Origin: Shewanella corallii
Lineage (GTDB): Bacteria > Pseudomonadota > Gammaproteobacteria > Enterobacterales > Shewanellaceae
Length of the DNA: 64,000 bases
Direction of reading: 5' to 3'
Assembly (NCBI RefSeq): GCF_023349125.1
Contig: NZ_JAKIKT010000001.1
Coordinates: forward strand, 930,001 to 994,000
The stretch's first letter is position 1, and each line of letters begins with the position of its first letter. The translations under genes were made by a program, and so were the position numbers. Below are positions 7,333 through 17,334 of this stretch, piece by piece. The notes beneath the pieces were generated by a model. It saw only the letters and a list, made by a program, of their open reading frames with translations. It had not been told where the DNA came from and did no database searches.

Positions 7333-9900
7333 TTAATGTGGTTGTGAAAGCGCCTGGATCAGGGCTTCACGTAAATCCTGCTGCTGCACCTCACTGAGGG
7401 CTTCGCCTTCGCGGGTCTGCAACATGAAAAAATCTTCTGCACGCTCACCTATGGTGGTGATTTTGGCGGCGACCAATACTACGCCGCAGCGATAAAAAAT
7501 ATCGCCAACCTTAGCCAGCAGTCCGGGTGAGTCCAATGCGATCAGTTCCATCTTACTTGTATCATGGCGGGAACCCGGCAGGAAACTCACCTGGGTGGCA
7601 ACTTTAAAAGGTTTCATCTTACGTGGCAGCTTACGGAACTTTGGCAGTTTTACCGTATCAGTGGCCAACGCCTTAACCAGCGCTTTACGGATACTCTGGA
7701 TCCGCGACAGCTGGGAAACCGCTTCGCCGTTCTGCTCCAGGATAATAAAGCTGTCCAGCGCATAGTTATCCTTGGAACTCATCACCATGGCATCATGCAC
7801 ATCGATGTTTTTGTTGTCCAGTACCGCCATGACTGTCGCGAACAGTTTGGGTTTGTCCGGACAGTAGATAAACAGTTCTGTGCCGCCCCGGGACGTTTGT
7901 TTGGACAGCAGCACCAAAGCATCATCACCACGATGCTTGAGAATGGCTTCACTGTGCCAGGCAATCTGGTTGGGCATATGGCGCAGGAAGTAGTTGGCTT
8001 TGAACCGACCCCACAGCAGGTCAATATCTTTCTCTTTGATGCCCCGTCGCAGCAGGTCCTTTCTGGCTTTGGCCTGATGCTCCCGCACCCGAGCCCGAAT
8101 ATCCACCGGTTTCTCTTTACCTCTGGCAAGCACCCTTTGAGTGGAGAAATAGAGATCCCGTAACAGTGTACCTTTCCAGCTGTTCCACAGGCGGTCGTTG
8201 GTAGCGCAGATATCAGCTACGGTCAGGCAGTAAAGGTAACTCAGGTGCACCGCGTCCCGCACTACATCGGCAAATTCAGCCACCACATCCGGGTCGGAAA
8301 TATCCCGGCGCTGGGCGGTCACCGACATCAGCAAGTGGTGTTCTACCAGCCAGGCAACCAAACGGCCGTCATGGTCGTTCATTCCATGCTGCTTGCAGAA
8401 ACTAAGCGCATCTTCCGCCCCCAGAGTGGAGTGGTCACCACCCCGGCCTTTGGCGATGTCGTGGAAAATAGCGGCCAGTACCAGCAGGCCTTTTTTGGGT
8501 AACTGATTAATCAATACCGAGCCCAGAGGGAACTCCTCTTTTTGCTCCGGTTGAGCAAAACGCTCGATATTCAGCAGTAGTCTGTGGGTGTGCTCATCGA
8601 CGGTATAGGCATGGAACAGGTCAAATTGCATTTGGCCTTCAATGGCCCGCCATGCCGGAAGGTAGGCAGACAAGACTCCATGTTTGTGCATCAACGACAA
8701 TGCCGGAATACCTCTGGGGTGACGCAGTATCTCAACAAATATCTCGCGGCAGGCCTCATGACTGCACAGAGGCTGCAGTTGGGCGCGGCGAGCGCACCTT
8801 AAACTGCGTAGCGTCGGCGCGAATATTCCCTGGATATTGGAGTTGCGGGCAACCAGCAGGAACAGGCGGATAATCTGTTCAGGACTGTCGAACAGCTTGT
8901 CATCCAGAGCTTCGATAAAGCGGCCACGACGCTGGAAGTCACTGTCGATTGGACTGATGGTGAGTACTTCCTCATCGGTCAGGGTGGCGCGCTTGAACAG
9001 TTGCAACAGCATCTCGTTCAGCTCCATCACCCGACGTACTGTGCGGTAGTAGCGCTTCATCATCTCTTCTACTGCCAGTACGGTACCATCCTGGTAACCC
9101 ATCACTTCTGCAACCTGGGGTTGCAGATCAAACAGCAGTCGATTCTCGTCCCGGTTGGCAACTATATGCAGCGCGAATCTCAGTTCCCAGAGGAAGTGTT
9201 GAGACTCCAGCAGCTCTTCCAGTTCGTGCTGATCCAGAAAACCATGGCCCACCAGTTCTTCCAGGCAGGCTGCATTGAAGTGGCGCATCGCCACCCAGGC
9301 TACGGTTTGAATATCCCTCAGTCCACCTGGGCAGGTCTTAAGATTGGGCTCTAGGTCAAATGCGCTGGCTTTGGCGTGGCGGTTAATCTGCTCTTCGCGC
9401 TTAGCAAGAAAGAAAGCATTGGATGGCCAGAAGTCACCTTCGCGGATGGCATCATAAAGAGCATCAAACAGGGCGGGCTGTCCCGCCAGCAGTCTTGCTT
9501 CCAACAGGTTAGTGGCAATGGTGATATCGCCACGACCCTGTGACAGGGTTTCAGCCAGTGTGCGGACACTGTGACCTATTTCAAGGCCGGCATCCCACAG
9601 ATAGGCAATAAACTCACTCAGCGCTTTTTCGCCTGCCGGACTCAGCTCGTCGCCGAGCAGGAACAGGATATCAACATCCGAGTGGGGGTGGAGTTCGCTG
9701 CGGCCATAACCGCCAACGGCAATAAGGGCGATGGGATATTTTGCCAGGCCCAGATCCTGCCAGGCCTGGCACAGCAAAGCATCGACAAACCGGCACCTCT
9801 GTAACACCAATTCCGTAATAGCCGTTCCGGCCTGAAATTTACTGAGCAGATCCCGGTTTTGATCTGTCAGTGCGCACTTGGCGACCTGTGCTGTGTCCAT
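7333..9900 (-). CDS. glnD: Bifunctional uridylyltransferase/uridylyl-removing enzyme GlnD
   Basis: GlnD senses glutamine and adds or removes UMP on PII proteins, so setting nitrogen assimilation. The 855-residue protein shows the full domain order. The nucleotidyltransferase motif GGYGRSEL (63-70) with DVD (75-77) comes first. The HD domain follows ([10 protein letters not shown] and [13 protein letters not shown] in mid-protein). Two ACT domains close the protein ([20 protein letters not shown] and [20 protein letters not shown]). A GAGGA ribosome site precedes the ATG. It lies between map and dapD on the same strand with short gaps, so co-transcription is likely. Confidence 0.97.
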   Translation of the reverse strand: MDTAQVAKCALTDQNRDLLSKFQAGTAITELVLQRCRFVDALLCQAWQDLGLAKYPIALIAVGGYGRSELHPHSDVDILFLLGDELSPAGEKALSEFIAYLWDAGLEIGHSVRTLAETLSQGRGDITIATNLLEARLLAGQPALFDALYDAIREGDFWPSNAFFLAKREEQINRHAKASAFDLEPNLKTCPGGLRDIQTVAWVAMRHFNAACLEELVGHGFLDQHELEELLESQHFLWELRFALHIVANRDENRLLFDLQPQVAEVMGYQDGTVLAVEEMMKRYYRTVRRVMELNEMLLQLFKRATLTDEEVLTISPIDSDFQRRGRFIEALDDKLFDSPEQIIRLFLLVARNSNIQGIFAPTLRSLRCARRAQLQPLCSHEACREIFVEILRHPRGIPALSLMHKHGVLSAYLPAWRAIEGQMQFDLFHAYTVDEHTHRLLLNIERFAQPEQKEEFPLGSVLINQLPKKGLLVLAAIFHDIAKGRGGDHSTLGAEDALSFCKQHGMNDHDGRLVAWLVEHHLLMSVTAQRRDISDPDVVAEFADVVRDAVHLSYLYCLTVADICATNDRLWNSWKGTLLRDLYFSTQRVLARGKEKPVDIRARVREHQAKARKDLLRRGIKEKDIDLLWGRFKANYFLRHMPNQIAWHSEAILKHRGDDALVLLSKQTSRGGTELFIYCPDKPKLFATVMAVLDNKNIDVHDAMVMSSKDNYALDSFIILEQNGEAVSQLSRIQSIRKALVKALATDTVKLPKFRKLPRKMKPFKVATQVSFLPGSRHDTSKMELIALDSPGLLAKVGDIFYRCGVVLVAAKITTIGERAEDFFMLQTREGEALSEVQQQDLREALIQALSQPH

Positions 9901-9957
9901 GGTGTCCTCAAAGCAGTCTTGCCTGCCTTCTTATTATGCTTTGCTGTATTGCGGTTG

Positions 9958-10755
9958 TTAGTGATTGATAAAGCGTGGGAAGTCTTCCTCGTCACGCAGA
10001 GTCAGCACTTCCACACCGGTTTCTGTCACCAGCAAAGTGTGTTCCCACTGAGCTGAGTTTTTACCGTCAGTCGTGGTCACTGTCCAGCCATCATCTTTGT
10101 CCAGCTTGGTTTTAAAATTTCCGGCATTGATCATCGGCTCGATGGTGAAACACATGCCCGGACGCAGTACTGCGTTGTCGTTGTTCTTGTAGTGAACTAC
10201 CTGAGGCTCTTCATGGAAAGTCGCACCAATGCCGTGACCACAGTAGTCCTTAACAATGCTGTACTTGTCCAGACCGCTTTTGCTGTTCTTGATGAACTTC
10301 TCGATGGTGGTACCGATTTCACCCAGTTTCATTCCCGGACGCACTTTACGGATAGCCACATACAGGCTTTCCTGAGCGATACGGCACAGGCGACGATCTT
10401 TAGGCGAAACGTCACCAATCAGAAACATTTTTGAGGTATCACCATGGTAGCCGTCTTTGATAACGGTAATGTCGATATTCAGAATGTCGCCATCTTTCAG
10501 GGCGTAGTCACCGGGAATACCGTGGCAGATAACATCGTTGACCGAAGTACAGATGGACTTGGGAAAACCGTGGTAGTTCAGAGGCGCTGAAATAGCGCCT
10601 TGCTCTTCGGTGTACTTGGCGCAAATTGCGTCCAGTTCGTTGGTGGTGATACCCGCCTTAACATGGGGGGCGATCATTGCCAGTACTTCTGCAGCCAGCT
10701 TACCGGCTGCGCGCATTTTTTCGATTTCTTCTGCTGTCTTGATGACTATACTCAT
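9958..10755 (-). CDS. map: Methionine aminopeptidase type I
   Basis: Map removes the initiator methionine from nascent proteins. The 265-residue length fits type Ia enzymes. Metal-binding and catalytic segments are visible: NYHGFPKSICTSVNDVICHG, the DGDILNIDITVIKDGYHGD stretch with paired Asp ligands, GHGIGATFHEEP with the ligand His, and FTIEPMIN and QWEHTLLVT with Glu ligands. It is divergent from rpsB across a 320-base region, as in E. coli. Its own promoter must lie in that shared region. Confidence 0.96.
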   Translation of the reverse strand: MSIVIKTAEEIEKMRAAGKLAAEVLAMIAPHVKAGITTNELDAICAKYTEEQGAISAPLNYHGFPKSICTSVNDVICHGIPGDYALKDGDILNIDITVIKDGYHGDTSKMFLIGDVSPKDRRLCRIAQESLYVAIRKVRPGMKLGEIGTTIEKFIKNSKSGLDKYSIVKDYCGHGIGATFHEEPQVVHYKNNDNAVLRPGMCFTIEPMINAGNFKTKLDKDDGWTVTTTDGKNSAQWEHTLLVTETGVEVLTLRDEEDFPRFINH

Positions 10756-10901
10756 TGGGCTTTCTCTAAGGATTGGCGGAACAATTTGGCGTACTGCCGT
10801 CCGGTAAAAAAATTGTGCTCACAACGGGATTATGGTATAAAGCGCGCCGTCATGTTTGACTCTGAATTTCCGGTTTTGAGTGGCGTGTCGGTGAAAACCG
10901 A

Positions 10902-10930
10902 TTGGCCTTGCCGGTCAGGTCACGTAAAAT
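10902..10930 (+). promoter_or_regulatory. Probable rpsB promoter
   Basis: TTGGCC (10902-10907) and TAAAAT (10925-10930) are separated by 17 bases. A GC-rich discriminator (GTGGCGGCC) follows, a feature of stringently controlled ribosomal promoters. The transcript would begin near 10937. Position and spacing are seen; activity is inferred. Confidence 0.6.
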
Positions 10931-10936
10931 GTGGCG

Positions 10937-11075
10937 GCCATTATACATGGCAATTAACGTAAATACTAAATCACACACGTATCGACACATACTTCGGGGT
11001 GCCCCTGGAAACTCGGGTCGAAGGCATGGGATGCGTGGAGGTTTAACCCCACTTTAAATGTAAGGTAGATTTAAA
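10937..11075 (+). promoter_or_regulatory. rpsB 5' leader (candidate S2 autoregulatory element)
   Basis: About 139 bases separate the inferred start from the rpsB ATG. The stretch GGGGTGCCCC near 10996 and GTGGAGGTTTAACCCC near 11035-11050 resemble conserved segments of the gammaproteobacterial rpsB leader, where ribosomal protein S2 represses rpsB-tsf. The similarity is from memory, so the function is inferred. A TAAGGT ribosome site lies before the ATG. The rest of the 320-base map-rpsB gap shows no other gene. Confidence 0.5.
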
Positions 11076-11804
11076 ATGACTACAGTTTCTATGCGCGACA
11101 TGCTGCAGGCCGGTGTACACTTCGGTCACCAAACCCGTTACTGGAACCCAAAGATGAAGCCATTCATCTTCGGTGCTCGCAACGGTGTACACATCATCAA
11201 CCTGGAGCACACTGTTCCAATGTTCAACGAAGCTCTGGCGTTCATCAGCAACGTAGCTTCCAAGAAGGGTAAAATCCTGTTCGTTGGTACCAAGCGTGCA
11301 GCAAGCGAAGCGATCAAAGAATCCGCTATCTCTTGTGACCAGTACTATGTAGACAACCGTTGGTTGGGCGGTATGCTGACCAACTGGAAAACCGTTCGTC
11401 AGTCAATCAAGCGTCTGAAAGAACTGGAAACTCAGTCTGTAGATGGCACTTTTGACAAGCTGACCAAGAAAGAAGCTCTGATGCGTACTCGCGAGCTGGA
11501 AAAGCTGGAAAAGTCTCTGGGCGGTATCAAGAACATGGGCGGCCTGCCTGACGTTCTGTTCGTAATCGGTGCTGACCACGAACACATCGCTATCAAAGAA
11601 GCCAACAACCTGGGTATCCCAGTTGTAGCAGTAGTTGATACCAACTCTGCTCCAGATGGTGTTAACTACATCATCCCTGGCAACGATGACGCTATGCGTG
11701 CTATCAAGCTGTACACCTCTTCTGCTGCTGCCGCTGCTAACTCTGGCCGTGGTCAGGATCTGGCTGTTCAAGCTGAGCAAGACGGTTTCGTAGAGGCCGA
11801 ATAA
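11076..11804 (+). CDS. rpsB: 30S ribosomal protein S2
   Basis: S2 is an essential small-subunit protein needed for S1 binding. The 242-residue product begins [20 protein letters not shown] and contains [20 protein letters not shown] and the later [20 protein letters not shown] region, all diagnostic of S2. Codon use is strongly biased to favoured codons, as in highly expressed genes. It is the first gene of the rpsB-tsf unit; a hairpin in the gap to tsf probably lets only part of the transcription through. Confidence 0.98.
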   Translation: MTTVSMRDMLQAGVHFGHQTRYWNPKMKPFIFGARNGVHIINLEHTVPMFNEALAFISNVASKKGKILFVGTKRAASEAIKESAISCDQYYVDNRWLGGMLTNWKTVRQSIKRLKELETQSVDGTFDKLTKKEALMRTRELEKLEKSLGGIKNMGGLPDVLFVIGADHEHIAIKEANNLGIPVVAVVDTNSAPDGVNYIIPGNDDAMRAIKLYTSSAAAAANSGRGQDLAVQAEQDGFVEAE

Positions 11805-11856
11805 TAAGGCGTGATGCACTGCATCTCCCTTATTAACCAAGCTATTTGATTGGTTA

Positions 11857-11885
11857 ACAGGGGCCTCTTTGGGCCCCTGTTTTAT
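11857..11885 (+). terminator. Attenuating terminator between rpsB and tsf
   Basis: A 9-bp stem (11857-11865 with 11872-11880) is followed by TTTTATAT. A weaker hairpin (TTAACCAA with TTGGTTAA) precedes it. In E. coli the rpsB-tsf gap also holds a partial terminator. Confidence 0.75.
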
Positions 11886-11938
11886 ATCTACACAGATCAT
11901 CGAATTTATTTCGAACCTAATTTATAGAGGACTTAACA

Positions 11939-12811
11939 ATGGCAATTACTGCTGCCCTGGTTAAAGAACTGCGCGATCGTACTGGCGCTGGCATGATGGA
12001 TTGTAAAAAAGCTCTGACCGAAACCAACGGTGACATCGAGCTGGCGATCGAAAACATGCGTAAGAGCGGTGCTGCTAAAGCTGCTAAGAAAGCGGGTAAC
12101 ATCGCTGCTGAAGGTACCATCCTGATCAAGGAAGGCGAAGGTTTCGCTGCTCTGATCGAAGTTAACTGTCAGACTGACTTCGTAGCTAAAGACTCTAACT
12201 TCCTGGCTTTTGCTAACGAAGTTCTGGCTGTAGCTGCTGCTTCTAAAGTAACCATCGATGACCTGAAAGCTCAGTTCGAAGAAGCTCGTGTTGCTCTGGT
12301 TGCCAAGATCGGTGAAAACATCAACGTTCGTCGCGTTGAGTACATCGACGGTTCTAACCTGGCTACTTACCGTCACGGCGACCGTATCGGTGTAGTTGTA
12401 ACTGGTGAAGCTGACGAAGAGACTCTGAAGCACCTGGCTATGCACGTAGCTGCTTCTAAGCCAGAGTTCGTAACTCCAGACGACGTTCCAGCTGAAGTTG
12501 TTGCCAAAGAGCGTGAAGTTCAGGTTGAAATCGCCATGAACGAAGGCAAGCCAAAAGAAATCGCTGAGAAGATGGTTGAAGGCCGTATGAAGAAGTTCAC
12601 CGGTGAAGTATCTCTGACCGGTCAGGCTTACATCATGGAGCCTAAGAAGACTGTTGGCGAATTCCTGAAAGAAAAAGGCGCCACTGTTTCTAACTTCATC
12701 CGCCTGGAAGTGGGTGAAGGTATCGAGAAGAAAGTTGAGAACTTCGCTGATGAAGTGAAGGCTCAGCAAGAAGCCGCTGCCGCTGCTGCCGCTGCTGCTA
12801 AAGGCGAATAA
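11939..12811 (+). CDS. tsf: Translation elongation factor Ts
   Basis: EF-Ts is the nucleotide exchange factor for EF-Tu. The 290-residue protein carries the N-terminal UBA-like domain and the family signature [16 protein letters not shown] at about residues 10-25. The second conserved motif, [16 protein letters not shown], lies near residue 75, followed by the core domains. The C-terminus ends in an alanine run (about ten residues) before KGE. Codon bias is extreme. It is transcribed with rpsB and is followed by a strong terminator. Confidence 0.98.
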   Translation: MAITAALVKELRDRTGAGMMDCKKALTETNGDIELAIENMRKSGAAKAAKKAGNIAAEGTILIKEGEGFAALIEVNCQTDFVAKDSNFLAFANEVLAVAAASKVTIDDLKAQFEEARVALVAKIGENINVRRVEYIDGSNLATYRHGDRIGVVVTGEADEETLKHLAMHVAASKPEFVTPDDVPAEVVAKEREVQVEIAMNEGKPKEIAEKMVEGRMKKFTGEVSLTGQAYIMEPKKTVGEFLKEKGATVSNFIRLEVGEGIEKKVENFADEVKAQQEAAAAAAAAAKGE

Positions 12812-12830
12812 TCGCCTTCTCGTAAGTTAT

Positions 12831-12860
12831 CAAGACCGCGGCTTTGCTGCGGTCTTGTTA
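12831..12860 (+). terminator. Rho-independent terminator after tsf
   Basis: A perfect 9-bp stem (12831-12839 with 12849-12857) is followed by TTA. It separates rpsB-tsf from pyrH, whose own promoter probably uses TATACT at 12901-12906; I could not identify its -35. Confidence 0.82.
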
Positions 12861-13005
12861 TACCTGAGCTACCCCAATATCAGCTTGGCGTAAGTCGCGG
12901 TATACTTGCGAAATTGACTTTGATGCCAGGGCATCAAAGGCCGGCAATCCGGCAACAACACATGAATAGTAAACAGAGTTGGTTTGATACCAGGACTAGA
13001 AAAAT

Positions 13006-13734
13006 ATGAGCACCAATCCTAAACCTGCATTTCGACGCATTCTTTTGAAGTTAAGTGGTGAAGCTCTGATGGGCGAGGAAGGCTTCGGTATTGATCCGAA
13101 AGTACTCGACCGTATGGCTCAGGAAGTCAAAGAGTTGGTTGAACTGGGTATTCAGGTAGGCGTGGTTATCGGTGGTGGTAACCTGTTCCGTGGTGAGGGT
13201 TTGGCCAAAGCTGGTATGAATCGCGTAGTGGGTGACCACATGGGTATGTTGGCCACCGTGATGAATGGTCTGGCCATGCGTGATGCGCTGCACCGTGCAT
13301 ATGTGAATGCTCGCCTGATGTCTGCTATTCCTCTTAACGGTGTGTGTGACCGTTACAACTGGGCTGAAGCCATCAGCCTGCTGAAATCCGGTCGTGTGGT
13401 AATTTTTGCTGCCGGTACCGGTAACCCATTCTGTACTACTGACTCTGCCGCCTGTCTGCGTGGTATTGAGATTGAGTCAGAAGTGGTACTTAAAGGTACT
13501 AAGGTTGACGGTGTATACTCCGCTGACCCGATGAAAGACCCTGAAGCCGTCAAATATGATGTGCTGGGCTACAACGAAGTACTGGAAAAAGAATTAAAAG
13601 TCATGGATCTCGCTGCATTTACTATGGCGCGTGATCATGATATGCCTATCCTGGTTTTCAATATGAACAAGCCAGGCGCACTGCGCCGTGCCATTATGGG
13701 CGAACAGGAAGGCACACTGATTAAAGCTATCTAA
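13006..13734 (+). CDS. pyrH: Uridylate kinase (UMP kinase)
   Basis: PyrH phosphorylates UMP to UDP in pyrimidine synthesis. The 242-residue protein has the amino-acid-kinase fold motifs [13 protein letters not shown] at the N-terminus, [11 protein letters not shown] for the phosphate loop, and [16 protein letters not shown]. It belongs to the bacterial hexameric type, normally GTP-activated and UTP-inhibited. It starts the pyrH-frr pair, 38 bases before frr, after an intergenic terminator. An AGGACTAG ribosome site lies upstream. Confidence 0.98.
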   Translation: MSTNPKPAFRRILLKLSGEALMGEEGFGIDPKVLDRMAQEVKELVELGIQVGVVIGGGNLFRGEGLAKAGMNRVVGDHMGMLATVMNGLAMRDALHRAYVNARLMSAIPLNGVCDRYNWAEAISLLKSGRVVIFAAGTGNPFCTTDSAACLRGIEIESEVVLKGTKVDGVYSADPMKDPEAVKYDVLGYNEVLEKELKVMDLAAFTMARDHDMPILVFNMNKPGALRRAIMGEQEGTLIKAI

Positions 13735-13772
13735 ACCCGTATGGGGTAATGACCTAAAAAAGGACATTTAAC

Positions 13773-14330
13773 GTGATTGAAGATATCCAAAAAGACGCTA
13801 AAGAGCGCATGGGCAAATGTGTTGAAGCAATGAAAGGCCAGATGAGCAAGGTACGTACCGGTCGCGCTCACCCAAGCTTGCTGAACTCAATCCATGTTTC
13901 TTACTATGGCACCATGACTCCCCTGAACCAGGTGGGTAACGTTGTAGTAGAAGACTCCCGTACTCTGGCAGTAAACGTGTTTGACCGCAGCATGATCCAG
14001 GCAGTAGAGAAGGCTATCATGAGCTCTGATCTGGGCCTTAACCCGATGTCTGCAGGTGCCACTATCCGTATTCCTCTGCCTCCACTGACTGAAGAGCGTC
14101 GTCGTGACCTGGTTAAAGTGGTTCGCGCTGAAGCTGAAAACGGTCGTATCGCAGTTCGTAACGTTCGTCGTGATGCCAACTCTGACGTGAAAGGTCTGGA
14201 AAAAGCGAAAGAGTGTACCGAAGACGATGTACGTCGCAGTGAAGATGAAGTGCAGAAGCTGACTGATGCACACATCAAACAAATCGACGAAATTCTGGCT
14301 GCTAAAGAAGCAGAGTTGATGGAAGTTTAA
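13773..14330 (+). CDS. frr: Ribosome recycling factor
   Basis: RRF, with EF-G, splits the post-termination ribosome. The 185-residue length is canonical. It begins with GTG after an AAAAAAGGA ribosome site. Typical segments are [33 protein letters not shown] and [17 protein letters not shown]. It lies 38 bases after pyrH and is followed by a terminator before uppS. Confidence 0.97.
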   Translation: MIEDIQKDAKERMGKCVEAMKGQMSKVRTGRAHPSLLNSIHVSYYGTMTPLNQVGNVVVEDSRTLAVNVFDRSMIQAVEKAIMSSDLGLNPMSAGATIRIPLPPLTEERRRDLVKVVRAEAENGRIAVRNVRRDANSDVKGLEKAKECTEDDVRRSEDEVQKLTDAHIKQIDEILAAKEAELMEV

Positions 14331-14359
14331 TTCCCAAGCTCAAGTAACTAGAGTTGAAG

Positions 14360-14400
14360 CGCCGTGTAGCGGTATACTACACGGCGTTTGTTTATTTTTA
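14360..14400 (+). terminator. Terminator-like hairpin between frr and uppS
   Basis: A perfect 10-bp stem (14360-14369 with 14377-14386) is followed by a T-rich run (TTTGTTTATTTTTA). It ends only just before the uppS ribosome site, so some read-through is likely. Confidence 0.8.
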
Positions 14401-14413
14401 AGGGTTGTTGTAC

Positions 14414-15241
14414 ATGTCATCCAAGATGGAACTTGATTCCGGTTTGACTTCCCCGGGGGAGTCCTGCGCATCTGCAAACGAGTTGCCGTTGGCATTACCG
14501 GAGTTACTGCAGCAGTCTGTTCCCAATCATGTCGCGATTATTATGGATGGCAACGGTCGCTGGGCACAGGCCAAGGGTAAGGCCAGAGTATTAGGCCACA
14601 GAGCCGGTGTAAAAGCCGTTCGTCGCGCCGTGAGTACTGCCCGCAATCTGGGCGTAAAGTCCCTTACACTGTTTGCCTTCTCATCTGAAAACTGGCGTCG
14701 TCCCGACACAGAAGTCACCCTCCTGATGGAACTCTTTTTCACTGTACTGCAGCGTGAAATCAAGCTGTTGGACAAAAATGGGGTTCGACTTAACATTATC
14801 GGTGACACCAGTCGTTTCTCTGAGCGTCTGCAAAAGCAGATCCGCACCGCCGAAGCTCAGACGGCAAATAATGACAAGCTAATTCTTAATGTGGCTGCCA
14901 ATTACGGCGGGCGCTGGGATATTATGCAGGCCGCCCGCAAACTGGCCGATAAGGTCGAATCGGGCGAAATGAAGGCAGAAGCCTTCACGGAAGAAGCTCT
15001 GAACCAGCATCTGTGTATGCAGGATCAGGGAGAAGTGGATCTGATGATCCGCACAGGTGGCGATTATCGCATCAGCAATTTTATTCTTTGGCAGGCTGCT
15101 TATGCAGAGTTGGTGTTTACCGACATCCTGTGGCCGGACTTTGATGAACAGGCGTTTCATCAAGCCGTTGCCGTGTTTGCCAGCCGTCAGCGCCGTTTTG
15201 GCCTGACCGGTTCCCAGATTGACGCGCTGCGCACTCTTTAA
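14414..15241 (+). CDS. uppS: Undecaprenyl diphosphate synthase (Z-type)
   Basis: UppS makes the C55 lipid carrier for peptidoglycan and O-antigen by adding eight isopentenyl units to farnesyl diphosphate. The signature [17 protein letters not shown] with the catalytic Asp is present, as is [14 protein letters not shown] and the C-terminal [15 protein letters not shown] and [13 protein letters not shown] chose ATG at 14414 (275 residues) because AAGGG lies 9 bases before it. The N-terminus is about 25 residues longer than usual. It is followed 22 bases later by cdsA. Confidence 0.96.
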   Translation: MSSKMELDSGLTSPGESCASANELPLALPELLQQSVPNHVAIIMDGNGRWAQAKGKARVLGHRAGVKAVRRAVSTARNLGVKSLTLFAFSSENWRRPDTEVTLLMELFFTVLQREIKLLDKNGVRLNIIGDTSRFSERLQKQIRTAEAQTANNDKLILNVAANYGGRWDIMQAARKLADKVESGEMKAEAFTEEALNQHLCMQDQGEVDLMIRTGGDYRISNFILWQAAYAELVFTDILWPDFDEQAFHQAVAVFASRQRRFGLTGSQIDALRTL

Positions 15242-15263
15242 AATCCACTCGCGAGGAAGTCTT

Positions 15264-16124
15264 TTGCTAAAGCAACGAATAATAACAGCAATCTTGTTGA
15301 TCCCTTTTGTGCTGGGCGGTGTCTTCTATCTGCCGGCTGACTATTTTGCCTGGGCATTGGTACCGATCTTCTTAATTGCCGCGAAAGAGTGGGGCAAATT
15401 TATAGAGCCTGAGTGCACTGTGACCCAGTGGAGCTTCACCTTCACCATGGGGATTTTGCTGATAGCCCTTAACTTCCTGGTGCCGGCTGAGGCTGTCTGG
15501 GCAGGTGGTATGGGGCTCAACCCTGTTTATCAGGGGATTATAGGTCTGGGTGCTATCTGGTGGATAGTTTCTGCCTTTTTGGTGGTGGGGTTCCCCAACA
15601 GCAGCCAGTTCTGGCAAAAAAGCCCCATGCTCAAGTCTATGTTTGGCCAGCTGACACTGGCTCCCTGCTTTGCTGCGCTTATTGCCCTCAAGAGTTTGAG
15701 CAGTATGGCTCATCCCTATTACGGCGGCTTCCTGGTATTTCTGGTGTTCTTGGTGGTGTGGGCTGCAGACACAGGTGCCTACTTCTTTGGCCGCAGCATG
15801 GGTAAACGCAAGCTGATGCCCAATGTTAGTCCTGCCAAGACCCTTGAAGGCCTGCTGGGTGGCCTGTTGACCACTATGGTGGTGGTGGCACTGGTGATGT
15901 ATCTGTCTCCTGAGCAGGAGTTACCTCTGGTGATTGCCGTGACTCTGATTACCGCCGTTGCCTCGGCGCTGGGCGACCTGTCTGAAAGTATGTTCAAGCG
16001 CAGTGCAAATATTAAAGACTCAGGTAATATTTTGCCCGGACATGGAGGCGTGCTGGACCGTATTGACAGTCTGACGGCAGCACTGCCCGTATTTACCCTG
16101 ATTTATGTTGCATTCTGGATGTAA
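15264..16124 (+). CDS. cdsA: Phosphatidate cytidylyltransferase
   Basis: CdsA makes CDP-diacylglycerol for all phospholipids. It is an integral membrane protein with about eight helices. The C-terminal signature [12 protein letters not shown] is clear, preceded by [12 protein letters not shown] and [12 protein letters not shown] chose the TTG start at 15264: a GAGGAAG ribosome site lies just before it, and the resulting [15 protein letters not shown] aligns with known CdsA N-termini. The product is 286 residues. It sits between uppS and dxr, six bases before dxr. Confidence 0.95.
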   Translation: MLKQRIITAILLIPFVLGGVFYLPADYFAWALVPIFLIAAKEWGKFIEPECTVTQWSFTFTMGILLIALNFLVPAEAVWAGGMGLNPVYQGIIGLGAIWWIVSAFLVVGFPNSSQFWQKSPMLKSMFGQLTLAPCFAALIALKSLSSMAHPYYGGFLVFLVFLVVWAADTGAYFFGRSMGKRKLMPNVSPAKTLEGLLGGLLTTMVVVALVMYLSPEQELPLVIAVTLITAVASALGDLSESMFKRSANIKDSGNILPGHGGVLDRIDSLTAALPVFTLIYVAFWM

Positions 16125-16129
16125 TTGAT

Positions 16130-17320
16130 ATGCAAAATATGGTGATTTTGGGTGCGACTGGCTCTATCGGCGCCAGCACACTCGGTGTGATTTCCCAAAA
16201 CCCGGATGCCTACCGCGCCTATGCATTGGTGGCTCACTCCAACGTCGATAAAATGTTATCCCTCTGCCACCAACATAAACCTCAGTTTGTGCACATGGTG
16301 GATGAGGCCGCCGCCAAAGCGCTGAATGAAGCCTTGAGCCCGGAACTGGGTATCGAGGTGACCACAGGTGAACAGGCGCTGCTTGAGCTGGTTACTGCTG
16401 GTGACGTAGATACCGTTATGGCGGCTATTGTTGGTGCTGCTGGACTGGTACCGACATTGGCTGCAGTGAAGGCTGGCAAACGCATTTTGCTGGCAAACAA
16501 AGAGTCACTGGTGATGTCCGGCCAGCTGTTTATGGATGCCGCAAAAGCATCCGGCGCGCAGATCCTGCCGGTAGACAGCGAGCACAACGCGATTTTCCAG
16601 TGTCTGCCTGAATCGATTCAGCAAAACCTCGGCTATTGTGATCTGGGCGCAGACGGTATCTCCTATATTCTGCTCACCGGCTCAGGTGGTCCTTTCCTGA
16701 ATACTCCTATCGAGCAACTTAAGTTGATGACACCGGCTCAGGCCTGTAAGCATCCAAATTGGTCGATGGGGCCAAAGATCTCTGTAGACTCGGCGTCCAT
16801 GATGAACAAGGGCCTGGAGTTTATCGAGGCGCGCTGGCTGTTCAATACCAAGCAGGAACAGCTGAAAGTGGTTATTCACCCACAGAGCGTTATCCACTCC
16901 ATGGTGCAGTATCGTGATGGCAGTGTGCTGGCCCAGCTGGGCAACCCTGACATGCGTACTCCAATTGCTCATTGTATGTCCTATCCCGAGAGAATTCAGT
17001 CAGGTGTGGAACCTTTGGACTTTTTCAAAGTCGGACAATTAAGCTTTTGTGAGCCGGACTACCGTCGTTACCCTTGCCTTGAGCTGGCTATTGAAGCCTG
17101 CCATCAGGGGCAGGAAGCGACCACAGTGCTCAACGCGGCCAACGAAATCGCTGTGGCGGCATTTCTGGCCGGCGGTATCGGTTTTACCGATATCGCTAAA
17201 GTCAATGCCCATGGCTTGTCTGCATTGCAAACTCAAACGCTGACCAGCATTGAAGATATTTTGGCCCTGGATACCGAGGCCCGCGCCAAGGCCAGGGAGT
17301 TTATTCGTCAGCTGACTTGA
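16130..17320 (+). CDS. dxr: 1-deoxy-D-xylulose 5-phosphate reductoisomerase
   Basis: Dxr (IspC) converts DXP to MEP using NADPH, the first committed step of the non-mevalonate isoprenoid route. The 396-residue protein has the NADPH-binding [14 protein letters not shown] at residues 8-21, [12 protein letters not shown], the metal site [10 protein letters not shown], and [15 protein letters not shown]. Neighbours uppS and cdsA use its downstream products. It is the MEP-pathway gene normally found in this cluster. Confidence 0.97.
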   Translation: MQNMVILGATGSIGASTLGVISQNPDAYRAYALVAHSNVDKMLSLCHQHKPQFVHMVDEAAAKALNEALSPELGIEVTTGEQALLELVTAGDVDTVMAAIVGAAGLVPTLAAVKAGKRILLANKESLVMSGQLFMDAAKASGAQILPVDSEHNAIFQCLPESIQQNLGYCDLGADGISYILLTGSGGPFLNTPIEQLKLMTPAQACKHPNWSMGPKISVDSASMMNKGLEFIEARWLFNTKQEQLKVVIHPQSVIHSMVQYRDGSVLAQLGNPDMRTPIAHCMSYPERIQSGVEPLDFFKVGQLSFCEPDYRRYPCLELAIEACHQGQEATTVLNAANEIAVAAFLAGGIGFTDIAKVNAHGLSALQTQTLTSIEDILALDTEARAKAREFIRQLT

Positions 17321-17334
17321 TAGACAGGATTTGA

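Noticed and set aside
11933-12769. 278-codon minus-strand frame opposite tsf
   Set aside because: Antisense shadow caused by strong codon bias in tsf.
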